Shown here one piece after another: positions 8,610-16,916 of a stretch of DNA of 64,000 nucleotides (within the stretch, counting starts at the first letter, position 1; every line of letters begins with the position of its first letter). The notes beneath the pieces were generated by a model. That model searched no databases, was not told the DNA's origin, and saw nothing but the letters and a program-made list of their open reading frames with translations. The translations under genes and the position numbers were made by a program. The stretch lies in NCBI RefSeq assembly GCF_014750655.1, contig NZ_JABBXD010000002.1:199184-263183 (forward strand). Reading direction: 5' to 3'. This stretch comes from Salinimonas profundi. Its GTDB lineage: Bacteria; Pseudomonadota; Gammaproteobacteria; Enterobacterales; Alteromonadaceae.

Positions 8610-11351
8610 TTGACAACATTAAATTTAGCACAATCAAAATTTATTACGCTTAAAAATGGGATGCGCGTCATGCTATGTCGCCCTCCCGAAGGCGAAGCGG
8701 CGTATGTATCGCTGTCTGTAAAGGCAGGTCACTTCTACGATCCCAAAAAATATCAGGGGCTGGCTCATTTGCTTGAGCATGCGCTTTTTCTTGGCAGCCA
8801 GCACCTGCCCAAAGCAAACGAAATTAATGACCTGGCTGAACTGTGTGGTGGGTCCATCAACGCCTGGACCGGTACCGAATACGCTAATTATCATTTTCAC
8901 TGCCATGAAAATGCCCTTTCAGCAATGCTACCCGCGTTTTGTGACATGATAGCGCACCCGCTGCTTGAACCTGACGCGCTAAGCAAAGAAGTTGAAGCCA
9001 TCGAGGCGGAGTTTCAGTTTAAACGTAAGGATGATTTACGTCGTCTTTATCAGATTCATAAAGAAACCTGTAATCCGGAACACCCTTTCAGCAAGTTTTC
9101 AGTGGGTAATGCGCAGATTTTTCGTCGCGAAAGTATTGAGCAACTGCAGAATGTCCTGATTTCTCACCATCAGCGGTTTTACTGTGCCAGCAACATGGCG
9201 ATGTGTATCTTTTCATCGCAGCCTGAAAATATGCTGACAGATATGCTGGAAGAGCAGTTCGGCATTGTTTCTCGCGGGAGCCCGGCACCGGCAGACTGGC
9301 CTGAATTGTATTTACCCGAACAAATGGGCACTCAGATAAATATCGAGCCGCTTCAGGCGGCACGTCGTATGATTGTGACTTTTCCCCTGCCGGGTTTGCA
9401 TAACAACTATCAGGTCAAACCTTTGGATTACATCAGCCACCTGCTGGGTGATGAGGGCGAAGGCTCCTTACTGAATTATCTCAAGCAGCAAAACTGGGTA
9501 ACCAACCTCATTGCCGGCAGCGGGATTGAAGGGGACGACTTTAAAGATTTTAATGTCAGTTTTCAGCTAACTCAGGAAGGACTGGATAAGCGTGAGGATA
9601 TTCTCAAAGCGTTATTCAGTTTTCTGGCGTTGATAAAAAGCGGAATCAGTGAGCAGTGGCGTTACGAAGAAAAGATGCAACTTTTTGCACTCGCCTATCA
9701 GTATGAAGACGCGCCCAAACTGATGCCTGTTGCCTGTGAGTATTCTCAACACCTGTTTTTGTATACGTTTGACGAAATCCCACTTTTTCGAACGCCAATA
9801 GAGACATACGATAAAGAGTGTCTGGATGAGGCGCTACGATATTTTGATGCCAGACGCATCAGGGTTAAGTTGATCGCCCCGGGCATCGATACGGATAAAC
9901 AGTGTCGTTACTATGATGCGAAATACGCGATAAAGTCACTCGAGCCTGCTTTCATTCAGTCCCTTAATGAGGAAAGTGCATCTGCACAAATGGCGTTGCC
10001 TCCGCCAAACCCGTATTTAGGCAAAGAGTATGCGTTGTGCTTACCCGACTCATCATTTGTGAAACCTGCGTTACTCCATCAGGAACATGGGTATCGAAGC
10101 TGGTTTGGTCAGGACCATCAGTTTCATAGCCCGAAAGGTGATATTTATCTATCTTTTGATACTGAAGCATTCTGTGCAGATGTGAATGCTACTGCTGCAA
10201 AGCGGATATGGCTCGCGTGCCTGAATGACGCATTGCAGTCCCGTTATTATCGCGCGGAGATAGCCGGTCTTCATTATCGCTTATACGGCCACCAGGCTGG
10301 CTTCAGCCTGCACACCAGAGGCTTTACAAATCAGCAGGTTTTATTGGCAAAACAACTCATTTCGGCTATCAACACGACAGTCCCTGACCGCGAGCAGTTT
10401 GCCCTTCGCAAATCGATGCAAATTCAGAACCTGCAAAACTCGTTGATGAACAAACCCACAAACCGTCTGTTTTCCAGGCTTAGTGTATTGATTCAGCGAA
10501 ATACCCAGGCACCGGTAGATTTGCTGGCGGCGGTTAGTGAGTGTAGTTATGACCACATGATGGATACTGCACAGTCTGCGTTGGGCCACTATTATCTTGA
10601 GACGTTTATGCACGGAAACTGGTCTGGTGATGAAGCCAAATCATTTTGCAAAGACGTCAAAAAATTGACACCTGGCGCATCCGGTGCGCCACTTGCGCGT
10701 TCGGTGTCCCGGCTGCCTGCCGGAAAAACACTATTGCACCATGTTCCCAGTGAGCATGATGACGCCGCGGTCGTTCTTTATTTACAAGCCCCCAGCGCAT
10801 CCATTGAGGACACCGTTTTTTGCATGATTTTGGAACAAATGCTGTCCGGACCGTTTTTCAATGTGCTCAGAACACAGAAACAACTAGGGTATGTTGTAGG
10901 TACAGGGTATGTGCCTCATAACCAGCATCCGGGAATGGCTTTGTATGTTCAAAGTCCCCGGTATCCCGCTGCAGACATTTTAAAAGAAATCACGCAGTTT
11001 CTGTTTAATCAGTTAAACGAAATTGATTTTTACAGTGCGTACTGGCATACCATTCAGCAAAATCTGCTCAAGCAACTTCATGAGCACGATTTATCGCTTT
11101 CTATGAAGTCACAGCGCCTGTGGATAAGCCTTGGCACCGCCGATTATCAATTCAACCGTAATGCAAGACTGGCGGCCTGTGTCAAAAATATGACATTCGA
11201 TACTGTCAGAAGCTACGCCGAGCGCGTGGCCAACCGACAACTGTATGGTGAGTTGGTTCTATTTGCTAATGGCCACTTTAACACAGCCCCCCCGTCAACC
11301 GGGGTCAGAGAAGATGACATCGCTACCTTCAAGTCAATGATGCACCAATAA
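8610..11351 (+). CDS. M16 family zinc metalloprotease (insulinase/pitrilysin type)
   Basis: 913-aa protein of the insulinase/protease III group, which degrade medium-size peptides inside a closed chamber. The inverted zinc motif HLLEH is at residues 53-57 (His53, Glu56 and His57), with the distal metal-binding Glu expected in EVEAIEAEF. The C-terminal half carries the inactive M16 domains with the typical RTQKQLGYVVGTGY segment. A TTG start at 8610 is used: it keeps the conserved FITLKNGMRVML strand, preceded by CAGAGAG; the first in-frame ATG falls inside that strand. No signal peptide is evident, unlike periplasmic Ptr, so the enzyme may be cytoplasmic. Followed by its own terminator. Confidence 0.93.
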   Translation: MTTLNLAQSKFITLKNGMRVMLCRPPEGEAAYVSLSVKAGHFYDPKKYQGLAHLLEHALFLGSQHLPKANEINDLAELCGGSINAWTGTEYANYHFHCHENALSAMLPAFCDMIAHPLLEPDALSKEVEAIEAEFQFKRKDDLRRLYQIHKETCNPEHPFSKFSVGNAQIFRRESIEQLQNVLISHHQRFYCASNMAMCIFSSQPENMLTDMLEEQFGIVSRGSPAPADWPELYLPEQMGTQINIEPLQAARRMIVTFPLPGLHNNYQVKPLDYISHLLGDEGEGSLLNYLKQQNWVTNLIAGSGIEGDDFKDFNVSFQLTQEGLDKREDILKALFSFLALIKSGISEQWRYEEKMQLFALAYQYEDAPKLMPVACEYSQHLFLYTFDEIPLFRTPIETYDKECLDEALRYFDARRIRVKLIAPGIDTDKQCRYYDAKYAIKSLEPAFIQSLNEESASAQMALPPPNPYLGKEYALCLPDSSFVKPALLHQEHGYRSWFGQDHQFHSPKGDIYLSFDTEAFCADVNATAAKRIWLACLNDALQSRYYRAEIAGLHYRLYGHQAGFSLHTRGFTNQQVLLAKQLISAINTTVPDREQFALRKSMQIQNLQNSLMNKPTNRLFSRLSVLIQRNTQAPVDLLAAVSECSYDHMMDTAQSALGHYYLETFMHGNWSGDEAKSFCKDVKKLTPGASGAPLARSVSRLPAGKTLLHHVPSEHDDAAVVLYLQAPSASIEDTVFCMILEQMLSGPFFNVLRTQKQLGYVVGTGYVPHNQHPGMALYVQSPRYPAADILKEITQFLFNQLNEIDFYSAYWHTIQQNLLKQLHEHDLSLSMKSQRLWISLGTADYQFNRNARLAACVKNMTFDTVRSYAERVANRQLYGELVLFANGHFNTAPPSTGVREDDIATFKSMMHQ

Positions 11352-11355
11352 AAGT

Positions 11356-11394
11356 GTAAGCCTTTGGTAAGTTGTGCCAAAGGCTTTTCTTTTG
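11356..11394 (+). terminator. Rho-independent terminator after the M16 protease gene
   Basis: Ten-base-pair stem AAGCCTTTGG/CCAAAGGCTT (11358-11367 with 11377-11386) followed by TTCTTTTG, directly after the stop codon. Confidence 0.85.
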
Positions 11395-11512
11395 TGTAAA
11401 ATTCCACCTACCCTCGCCTGTCTGGCAAAAAAAAGTTGTAGAGAAAGAGTGATTTGGGCATATTGGTCATTCGGTTTGAACGAATACTGCCGATAAAACA
11501 ATTAAACTAATA

Positions 11513-14500
11513 ATGATAAGGCTTTTAAAGCCACTCAAAGGTGTATTGGTGCGCTCAACCATCGCTCGCTTATGTACAATATTTTTGTTGGTGTGCTGCG
11601 GACCTTTTTTCGCGTCATTCGCACACGCCATCTCCGTCACAGACATTTATTTCGAAGAACTAACGCTTCGGGATGGTCTTTCTGACACGACAATCCTGGA
11701 TATTGCTGAAGGACCGGATGGCTATATCTGGATCGCGACCCTGGGCGGCTTAAACCGTTATTCAGGCTATGAGTTTAAGCAGTATTTGCCTAATAGTTCA
11801 AATGCCGCATCCTTACCTTCAGGCGTTGTAAGATCACTCTTTGTTTCTGCTGAAGGTGCATTATGGGTTGGTACGCTTGATGGGTTAGCACGGTATCAGC
11901 CAGAGAGCGATGATTTCAAAGTCTTCAATGAATCAAACTCGTCATTAAAATCGAATAACATTTCATTTATTGGTTCTAGCAGCGGTGGTGATTTATTGGT
12001 TGCAGCCGGTGCACGTATTTATCGCTATGATAATGACAGCGGAATCATTAAACCCTATGATTCCAAATTGCAATTTGACTCGCGCGTTGTCACAATTCAC
12101 GATGAAGCTTCTAAGTTGTTAATCGGTACGTATAGCAACGGTCTATTTATATATGACAAAACACAAAAAGAATTGTTTTCAGCCACTGACGCTAATCCAT
12201 ATTCTTTTAATATAAGTGCTCAAAGGATAAGAGACATTGCTGTTATCCAAGGTGACTACTGGATAGCAACTAATCATGGTGTATATCAAGTTGCCGGTTC
12301 GGGAAAAACTAAAAAGCAACTTACTGTTTCAACTCATCCGCTTATGGGCTCGGACAATATCTTTAACATTCTGGAAGTTGATGAAGATATTTGGCTGGGA
12401 ACCGACAATAACTTATCAATTTACTCACCCGTTCAAGAACAATTTGTATCTATAGGACCGCAGAATGCGGAACTAACCGGACTAACACAACGTTATATTT
12501 TCAGCGGCCTGCAGGACTCCACAGGAAAAATATGGATGGGTTCTTATCACGGCCTGTTTACGTACAATCCACAGCTAGATAATAGCCGCTTATTTTCTAA
12601 CGAGAAAGCATTTCAGGAAAAAACAGAAGGCAATGCCATCTGGGCGTTGGATGAAGATGCGCAGGGTAAGGTTTGGTTTGTAACGCAAAGCGAAGGGTTA
12701 GGTAGGTTTAATAAAGAAACTGGTGACATAAGTTATTTTCTGGAAAATACAGGCAAAACCTTTTGGGACCTGGTTATTGATGATAATGGACTGTTTTGGA
12801 TTGCAAATTCCAACGGAGTTACAGTATACAAGCTTGCCAACGACAACTTGACCGAAATTGTAACTTTCTTACCGAACCAATTAGTTGACACGATTCTATA
12901 TCAAGACGGTCAAGTTTGGTTTTCAACTGCTAATAAAAACGTCCAACTAATGGCCGTCCAAAGTAAGTTGCTAAAAGATGGAAATGACAATATTGATGTG
13001 ACCGATTTAATGGAAACATATTATGTCGACATTTCTACTACTCAAAGCTCGCTTCTACACATTGACTCTAAAGGAAGAGTATGGCTGAACTCTACCGACA
13101 ATATAATTATTTACGAACCGAAGAAGAAAAAAATAATTAAGCAGATTACTTTACCTAATACCAGCGGCAGAGTTTTCTTTGTATACGAGTGGAGAAATTC
13201 ATTTTGGCTCTTAAATACTAATAATACTATTTTTCAATTGAACCAAAAAAGCTTTGAACTCAAGCGACAATCACAGATGGGCCAGGCTGAGGGTACAGTT
13301 CTTTCGGCTCAGGGTGTGGATAGCACTGTTTGGATCACCACAAATAACACTATTTATCAATTAGATTTACTAACATTAGACAAGAAAAACACGCTATATT
13401 TGGAAGAGCTCAATTACAATGATTTCAATGAGAACTCTGTACTGCAGACTAGCTCTGGTGAACTTATTTTTGGTGGAACAAAAGGGTTTAACATAATTAA
13501 ACCCGAGGAGCTTAGTGAAAAATCTGAAGCTCCTACCATAACAAAAGCACCTCAGGTCACTTTCGTACGGGCCTTTGGTGATAATTTGCCTGACGGTGAT
13601 TATGCAAGTCTTAACGGTCAAAATGTCGTTGATCTTGCCTATGATGAATCTCGTTTCACTATAAATTTCGAGCTGGTTAACCCTACAAACCCTACATTGG
13701 TTGATTACCGATATCGTTTACTTGGCTTTGATGAAAACTGGATAGGTGCAGAAAATAGCCGTACTGCACAGTTCAACAATGTCTCTTTCGGCACATATCA
13801 ATTTGAGGTACAAGCTAGAGAAAAAGGTAAGGCGTGGTCTGATTCTGCTGTTAAGAAAATTCAGATAGCCCGCCCTCCTTGGTTGCATACAGTAGCGCTC
13901 GTTTTTTACGCTGTTGTGGTAAGTGCATTTTTATTAAGACAGTACCAGGTCCGAAAGCAAAATCAGCAAGCCATCCGCGAATCAGAAGAACGGTTGAAGC
14001 TTACTCTGTGGAGCAGTGGTGATGAACTTTGGGACTGGGATGTCTATCGCGGTCAGGTCTATCGGTCAAATACCTGGGGGACACTGGATTTTCCGCAGGA
14101 TAACATCCGCACCTCTACTGCTTATGATGCCAATATTCATCCTAATGACCTGATGCGGGTTCAGGAAGCATTAAAAAGTCACCTTGAGGATAAAACGGAC
14201 TTTTACGAGCTGGCTTACCGGGCGAAGACGTTTAGCAATCAGTGGATATGGATTCTGGACCGGGGCAAGGTGGTTACCCGAGACCACAACAACCAGCCCG
14301 TCCGAATGACAGGAACGCTGAAAAACATTCACCATCTCAAAGAAGCGGAAGAGCAACTGAATCTTTTCAAGCGCTCCATCGAGAATATCTCTGAAGGCGT
14401 ATTTATAACCAACACGAACTTCAAATTTATTTCGGTGAATAATGCTTATTGTACTTATACGGGGGAAACCCGCGACCAGGCGCTGGCCTCATATATGTAC

Positions 14501-16030
14501 TTCCATCAGTACCCCGAAGCATTTACCGAGGAAATTAAAAAGACGCTTAAAACTAAAGGTAACTGGTTCGGCGAAGTGGAGTCAGTTCGTGTTAACGGCG
14601 AAAAGTTTGAAATTGAACTCAATATAGACGCCGTCCATGACGAAGATGGCCGTATCAGTCATTTTGTTGGCGTATTTTCAGACATTACTTCACGAAAAAG
14701 TACTGAAAAAGAGCTGTTGAAACTGGCTAATGCAGACCCGCTCACTGACTTGCCCAACCGGTCATTCTTTCAGGCAAGCCATCAGAATTTGGTGCGGCGG
14801 GCTGAGGCGCATGCCCTGCTTTGCCTGGACATGGATAATTTTAAGAAAATTAATGATTCATTGGGACATCAAACCGGTGATGTGCTGATTAAACAAATTG
14901 CCAAACGCATTCAGCGCATGACTGGCACAACAGCAACCTGTTATCGTCTGGGTGGTGATGAGTTCAGTATCCTGCTTGAAGATAAATCTGACATTCACAC
15001 TATCACCCACTTCGCTCAAGGCCTTTTGGATAGCCTTGCCAGGCCGTTTATCATCAATAAGCAAGAGTTTGTCCTTGGTGCCAGTATCGGTATCGCGTTT
15101 TACCCTGAAGACGGCACCACCTCTCAGGAAATGCTGAAAAATGCAGATACGGCCATGTATTTTGCGAAAAATAATGGCGGTAACAGCTACAAATTCTTCA
15201 GCGGTGAAATGAACCAGAACGCTGTCAGGCAGCTGCAAATTGAAAATCTTATTCGTCAGGGCATAAAGGACGATTTGTTCACTGTATATTATCAGCCCAA
15301 GGTTGATATCTTTACCGGGCGTCTGGTGAGTATGGAGGCCCTGGTACGCTTTGAACATCCGCATAAGGGCATCGTCAGCCCTGGCCAGTTTATACCGCTG
15401 GCCGAGCAGACAGGGCAAATTATCGAGATTGGCGATCAGGTTTTACGTAAAGCTCTGAGTGATACTAAACGATGGGTTAATCAGGGTATATTCACTGGCC
15501 GGGTCGCCGTCAACATTTCCGCCAAACAATTTGAGTTGCCTGATTTGGATGAACGTATTATCAAAGTGCTTAACGATGTCGGGTTATCCCCACTTCATCT
15601 TGAGTGCGAACTTACCGAAGGCACATTGATGGAGCACCCAGAACAGGGTCTTTTGATGATGGAACGTTTACGTGAGCGGGGTATCCATCTGGCATTGGAT
15701 GACTTTGGCACAGGCTATTCATCGCTGGCTTATCTAAAACGCTTTCCGTTAAATACCCTGAAAATAGATAAGGCCTTTATTGACGATATTGCAAATAGCA
15801 ATGTTGACCGTCATATGGCTGCATCTATTATTAATATTGCCCACAATCTGGGACTCAAGGTAGTTGCAGAAGGTGTTGAGCATGAGAATCAGCTGTCTAT
15901 TCTGCGTCAATATGAGTGTGAAATGCTTCAGGGCTACCTATACAGCAAGCCGCTGCCCGCTGATCGTTTCGAGCAATTGCTCAACGAAAACCAAAAACTA
16001 CACGAGCTCATTAACCAACCTAAGGTGTAG
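11513..16030 (+). CDS. Membrane-bound two-component-propeller sensor with PAS, GGDEF and EAL domains
   Basis: 1505-aa predicted inner-membrane c-di-GMP enzyme. A signal-like N terminus is followed by a periplasmic beta-propeller of Reg_prop repeats (about residues 45-690, many W-I/V-A/G-T blades), a Y_Y_Y domain (about 690-785), one membrane helix (about 790-810), PAS/PAC segments (about 815-1060), a GGDEF domain with intact GGDEF at 1147-1151, and an EAL domain with EAL at 1275-1277 plus the ELTE, DDFGTGYSS and KID motifs. Both catalytic motifs look intact, so either or both activities are possible. The RxxD inhibitory site normally just before GGDEF is not apparent. The propeller-coding half is visibly more AT-rich than the PAS-GGDEF-EAL half. 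Monocistronic by spacing. Confidence 0.92.
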   Translation: MIRLLKPLKGVLVRSTIARLCTIFLLVCCGPFFASFAHAISVTDIYFEELTLRDGLSDTTILDIAEGPDGYIWIATLGGLNRYSGYEFKQYLPNSSNAASLPSGVVRSLFVSAEGALWVGTLDGLARYQPESDDFKVFNESNSSLKSNNISFIGSSSGGDLLVAAGARIYRYDNDSGIIKPYDSKLQFDSRVVTIHDEASKLLIGTYSNGLFIYDKTQKELFSATDANPYSFNISAQRIRDIAVIQGDYWIATNHGVYQVAGSGKTKKQLTVSTHPLMGSDNIFNILEVDEDIWLGTDNNLSIYSPVQEQFVSIGPQNAELTGLTQRYIFSGLQDSTGKIWMGSYHGLFTYNPQLDNSRLFSNEKAFQEKTEGNAIWALDEDAQGKVWFVTQSEGLGRFNKETGDISYFLENTGKTFWDLVIDDNGLFWIANSNGVTVYKLANDNLTEIVTFLPNQLVDTILYQDGQVWFSTANKNVQLMAVQSKLLKDGNDNIDVTDLMETYYVDISTTQSSLLHIDSKGRVWLNSTDNIIIYEPKKKKIIKQITLPNTSGRVFFVYEWRNSFWLLNTNNTIFQLNQKSFELKRQSQMGQAEGTVLSAQGVDSTVWITTNNTIYQLDLLTLDKKNTLYLEELNYNDFNENSVLQTSSGELIFGGTKGFNIIKPEELSEKSEAPTITKAPQVTFVRAFGDNLPDGDYASLNGQNVVDLAYDESRFTINFELVNPTNPTLVDYRYRLLGFDENWIGAENSRTAQFNNVSFGTYQFEVQAREKGKAWSDSAVKKIQIARPPWLHTVALVFYAVVVSAFLLRQYQVRKQNQQAIRESEERLKLTLWSSGDELWDWDVYRGQVYRSNTWGTLDFPQDNIRTSTAYDANIHPNDLMRVQEALKSHLEDKTDFYELAYRAKTFSNQWIWILDRGKVVTRDHNNQPVRMTGTLKNIHHLKEAEEQLNLFKRSIENISEGVFITNTNFKFISVNNAYCTYTGETRDQALASYMYFHQYPEAFTEEIKKTLKTKGNWFGEVESVRVNGEKFEIELNIDAVHDEDGRISHFVGVFSDITSRKSTEKELLKLANADPLTDLPNRSFFQASHQNLVRRAEAHALLCLDMDNFKKINDSLGHQTGDVLIKQIAKRIQRMTGTTATCYRLGGDEFSILLEDKSDIHTITHFAQGLLDSLARPFIINKQEFVLGASIGIAFYPEDGTTSQEMLKNADTAMYFAKNNGGNSYKFFSGEMNQNAVRQLQIENLIRQGIKDDLFTVYYQPKVDIFTGRLVSMEALVRFEHPHKGIVSPGQFIPLAEQTGQIIEIGDQVLRKALSDTKRWVNQGIFTGRVAVNISAKQFELPDLDERIIKVLNDVGLSPLHLECELTEGTLMEHPEQGLLMMERLRERGIHLALDDFGTGYSSLAYLKRFPLNTLKIDKAFIDDIANSNVDRHMAASIINIAHNLGLKVVAEGVEHENQLSILRQYECEMLQGYLYSKPLPADRFEQLLNENQKLHELINQPKV

Positions 16031-16117
16031 TGCCAACTAGTTAATTTAGTGACTCTTGGTTTATTGAGTAGGTTCTGCCTTCCCAAGTCAACTGTCGATT
16101 AAATGACTATACTATTT

Positions 16118-16150
16118 TGGTACCGTCATTTTTTTGACAAAAAAGTACCA
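16118..16150. promoter_or_regulatory. Nested inverted repeat, candidate activator site
   Basis: TGGTAC (16118-16123) pairs with GTACCA (16145-16150), and inside it GTCA (16125-16128) pairs with TGAC (16135-16138) around a run of T. It lies about 40-75 bases upstream of the candidate sigma-54 promoter, where an enhancer-binding protein could sit. The binding protein is unknown. Confidence 0.4.
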
Positions 16151-16190
16151 CACCATCATAGATTATTGAAAAATATAAAATTTTTAATTT

Positions 16191-16206
16191 TGGCACAGTA
16201 ATCGCT
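16191..16206 (+). promoter_or_regulatory. Candidate sigma-54 (RpoN) promoter
   Basis: TGGCACAGTAATCGCT matches the RpoN consensus TGGCAC-N5-TTGCW except for one base (TCGC for TTGC). The GG and GC elements have the required spacing of ten bases. A start about 12 bases downstream would leave a leader of roughly 60 bases before the ATG at 16278. Confidence 0.55.
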
Positions 16207-16277
16207 ATATTTCTTCCATAGCCGCAACATAATAAAAACGCGGTTTGTTTGTTCAAATTATTTAAGGAAGAAAGAAA

Positions 16278-16442
16278 ATGTTGAAAGCATACGCCGTAGC
16301 ACTCGTACTATCCAGCAGCACGCCAGTAGCATCTGATACGCAGGAAACAGCCCGTCCTCTGGAAAAGCAGCAAACAGAAAGCTCAACAGAGTTATACCGC
16401 CCTAAACCTGGTAAGTGTTTTGTATGCGGTGTCGATAAATAA
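16278..16442 (+). CDS. Small secreted-like peptide with CxxC, 54 aa
   Basis: A 54-codon frame opens at ATG 16278, ten bases after AAGGAAG, and closes with TAA at 16440-16442. The N terminus (MLKAYAVALVLSSS) resembles a short signal sequence with a possible cleavage after PVAS, leaving a mature part of about 35 polar residues that ends KCFVCGVDK, with a CxxC pair. A strong hairpin follows immediately, so it forms its own transcription unit with the candidate sigma-54 promoter. I do not recognise a family. A secreted Cys-containing peptide, a metal-binding peptide or a modified-peptide precursor are all possible; no modification enzyme is adjacent. Confidence 0.6.
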   Translation: MLKAYAVALVLSSSTPVASDTQETARPLEKQQTESSTELYRPKPGKCFVCGVDK

Positions 16443-16457
16443 AAGACAAATTCAAGC

Positions 16458-16490
16458 CAGAAGAGGCATCGGCCTCTTCTGCTTCTCTCA
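16458..16490. terminator. Terminator hairpin after the 54-aa gene
   Basis: Perfect ten-base-pair stem CAGAAGAGGC/GCCTCTTCTG (16458-16467 with 16472-16481) with a four-base loop, then CTTCTCTC. It lies between convergent genes and may serve either strand, although the T tract is imperfect. Confidence 0.6.
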
Positions 16491-16703
16491 GGCATTCAGC
16501 CAAATGTTTTCTCTGCCAATCGCTTGCTTAACCAGTATAAACCGGTGAATGTTAAACAACGGAAACAGCATCGGACCCAAAATCAAACCACCCAGCGCCC
16601 AGTTTTTTCGCTTCATTCCAGCTTTCGTAGCTTCAACGTAAAAATACCCACCCGATATCACTGAAACGATGAAAAGCCATACCGGCCAAATTGCTAATAT
16701 CAC
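16488..16703 (-). CDS. Small inner-membrane protein, 71 aa
   Basis: A GTG start at 16703 preceded by GGGAG eight bases upstream opens a 71-aa frame. Two hydrophobic segments (about residues 2-22 and 37-52) flank a basic loop (KAGMKRKNW), giving a probable two-helix membrane protein. The pattern GLILGPMLFPLF is typical of conserved small membrane proteins in this order, but I cannot assign a function. It is convergent with the 54-aa gene and lies downstream of nothing on its own strand. Confidence 0.6.
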   Translation of the reverse strand: MILAIWPVWLFIVSVISGGYFYVEATKAGMKRKNWALGGLILGPMLFPLFNIHRFILVKQAIGRENIWLNA

Positions 16704-16869
16704 TACTATTTACTCCCGTGCATTGAAGGCCCGTATTTAAGCGGGAAACGAATTGTACAGAAATTGCGCAAAAAAGCCACCCTTGGCTGACTGATTTTTA
16801 TACTAAACTTGTCTTCTGTTCAGCCTTCGTGAATTTTTCTGCGCGTTTAGACCCATGCTAACTCATATA

Positions 16870-16899
16870 CAAAAAAGCCGGCTTAAGCCGGCTTTTTTA
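16870..16899. terminator. Bidirectional terminator after fadJ
   Basis: AAGCCGGCTT followed directly by its complement AAGCCGGCTT (16875-16894), bordered by A5-6 on the left and T6 on the right. It works on either strand and lies just beyond the fadJ stop. Confidence 0.85.
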
Positions 16900-16916
16900 A
16901 CACATCAGCATCAACA

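Noticed and set aside
16262..16495. Antisense 77-codon frame over the 54-aa gene
   Set aside because: No ribosome site, unusual amino-acid composition, and it covers the terminator hairpin; the plus-strand frame is better supported.
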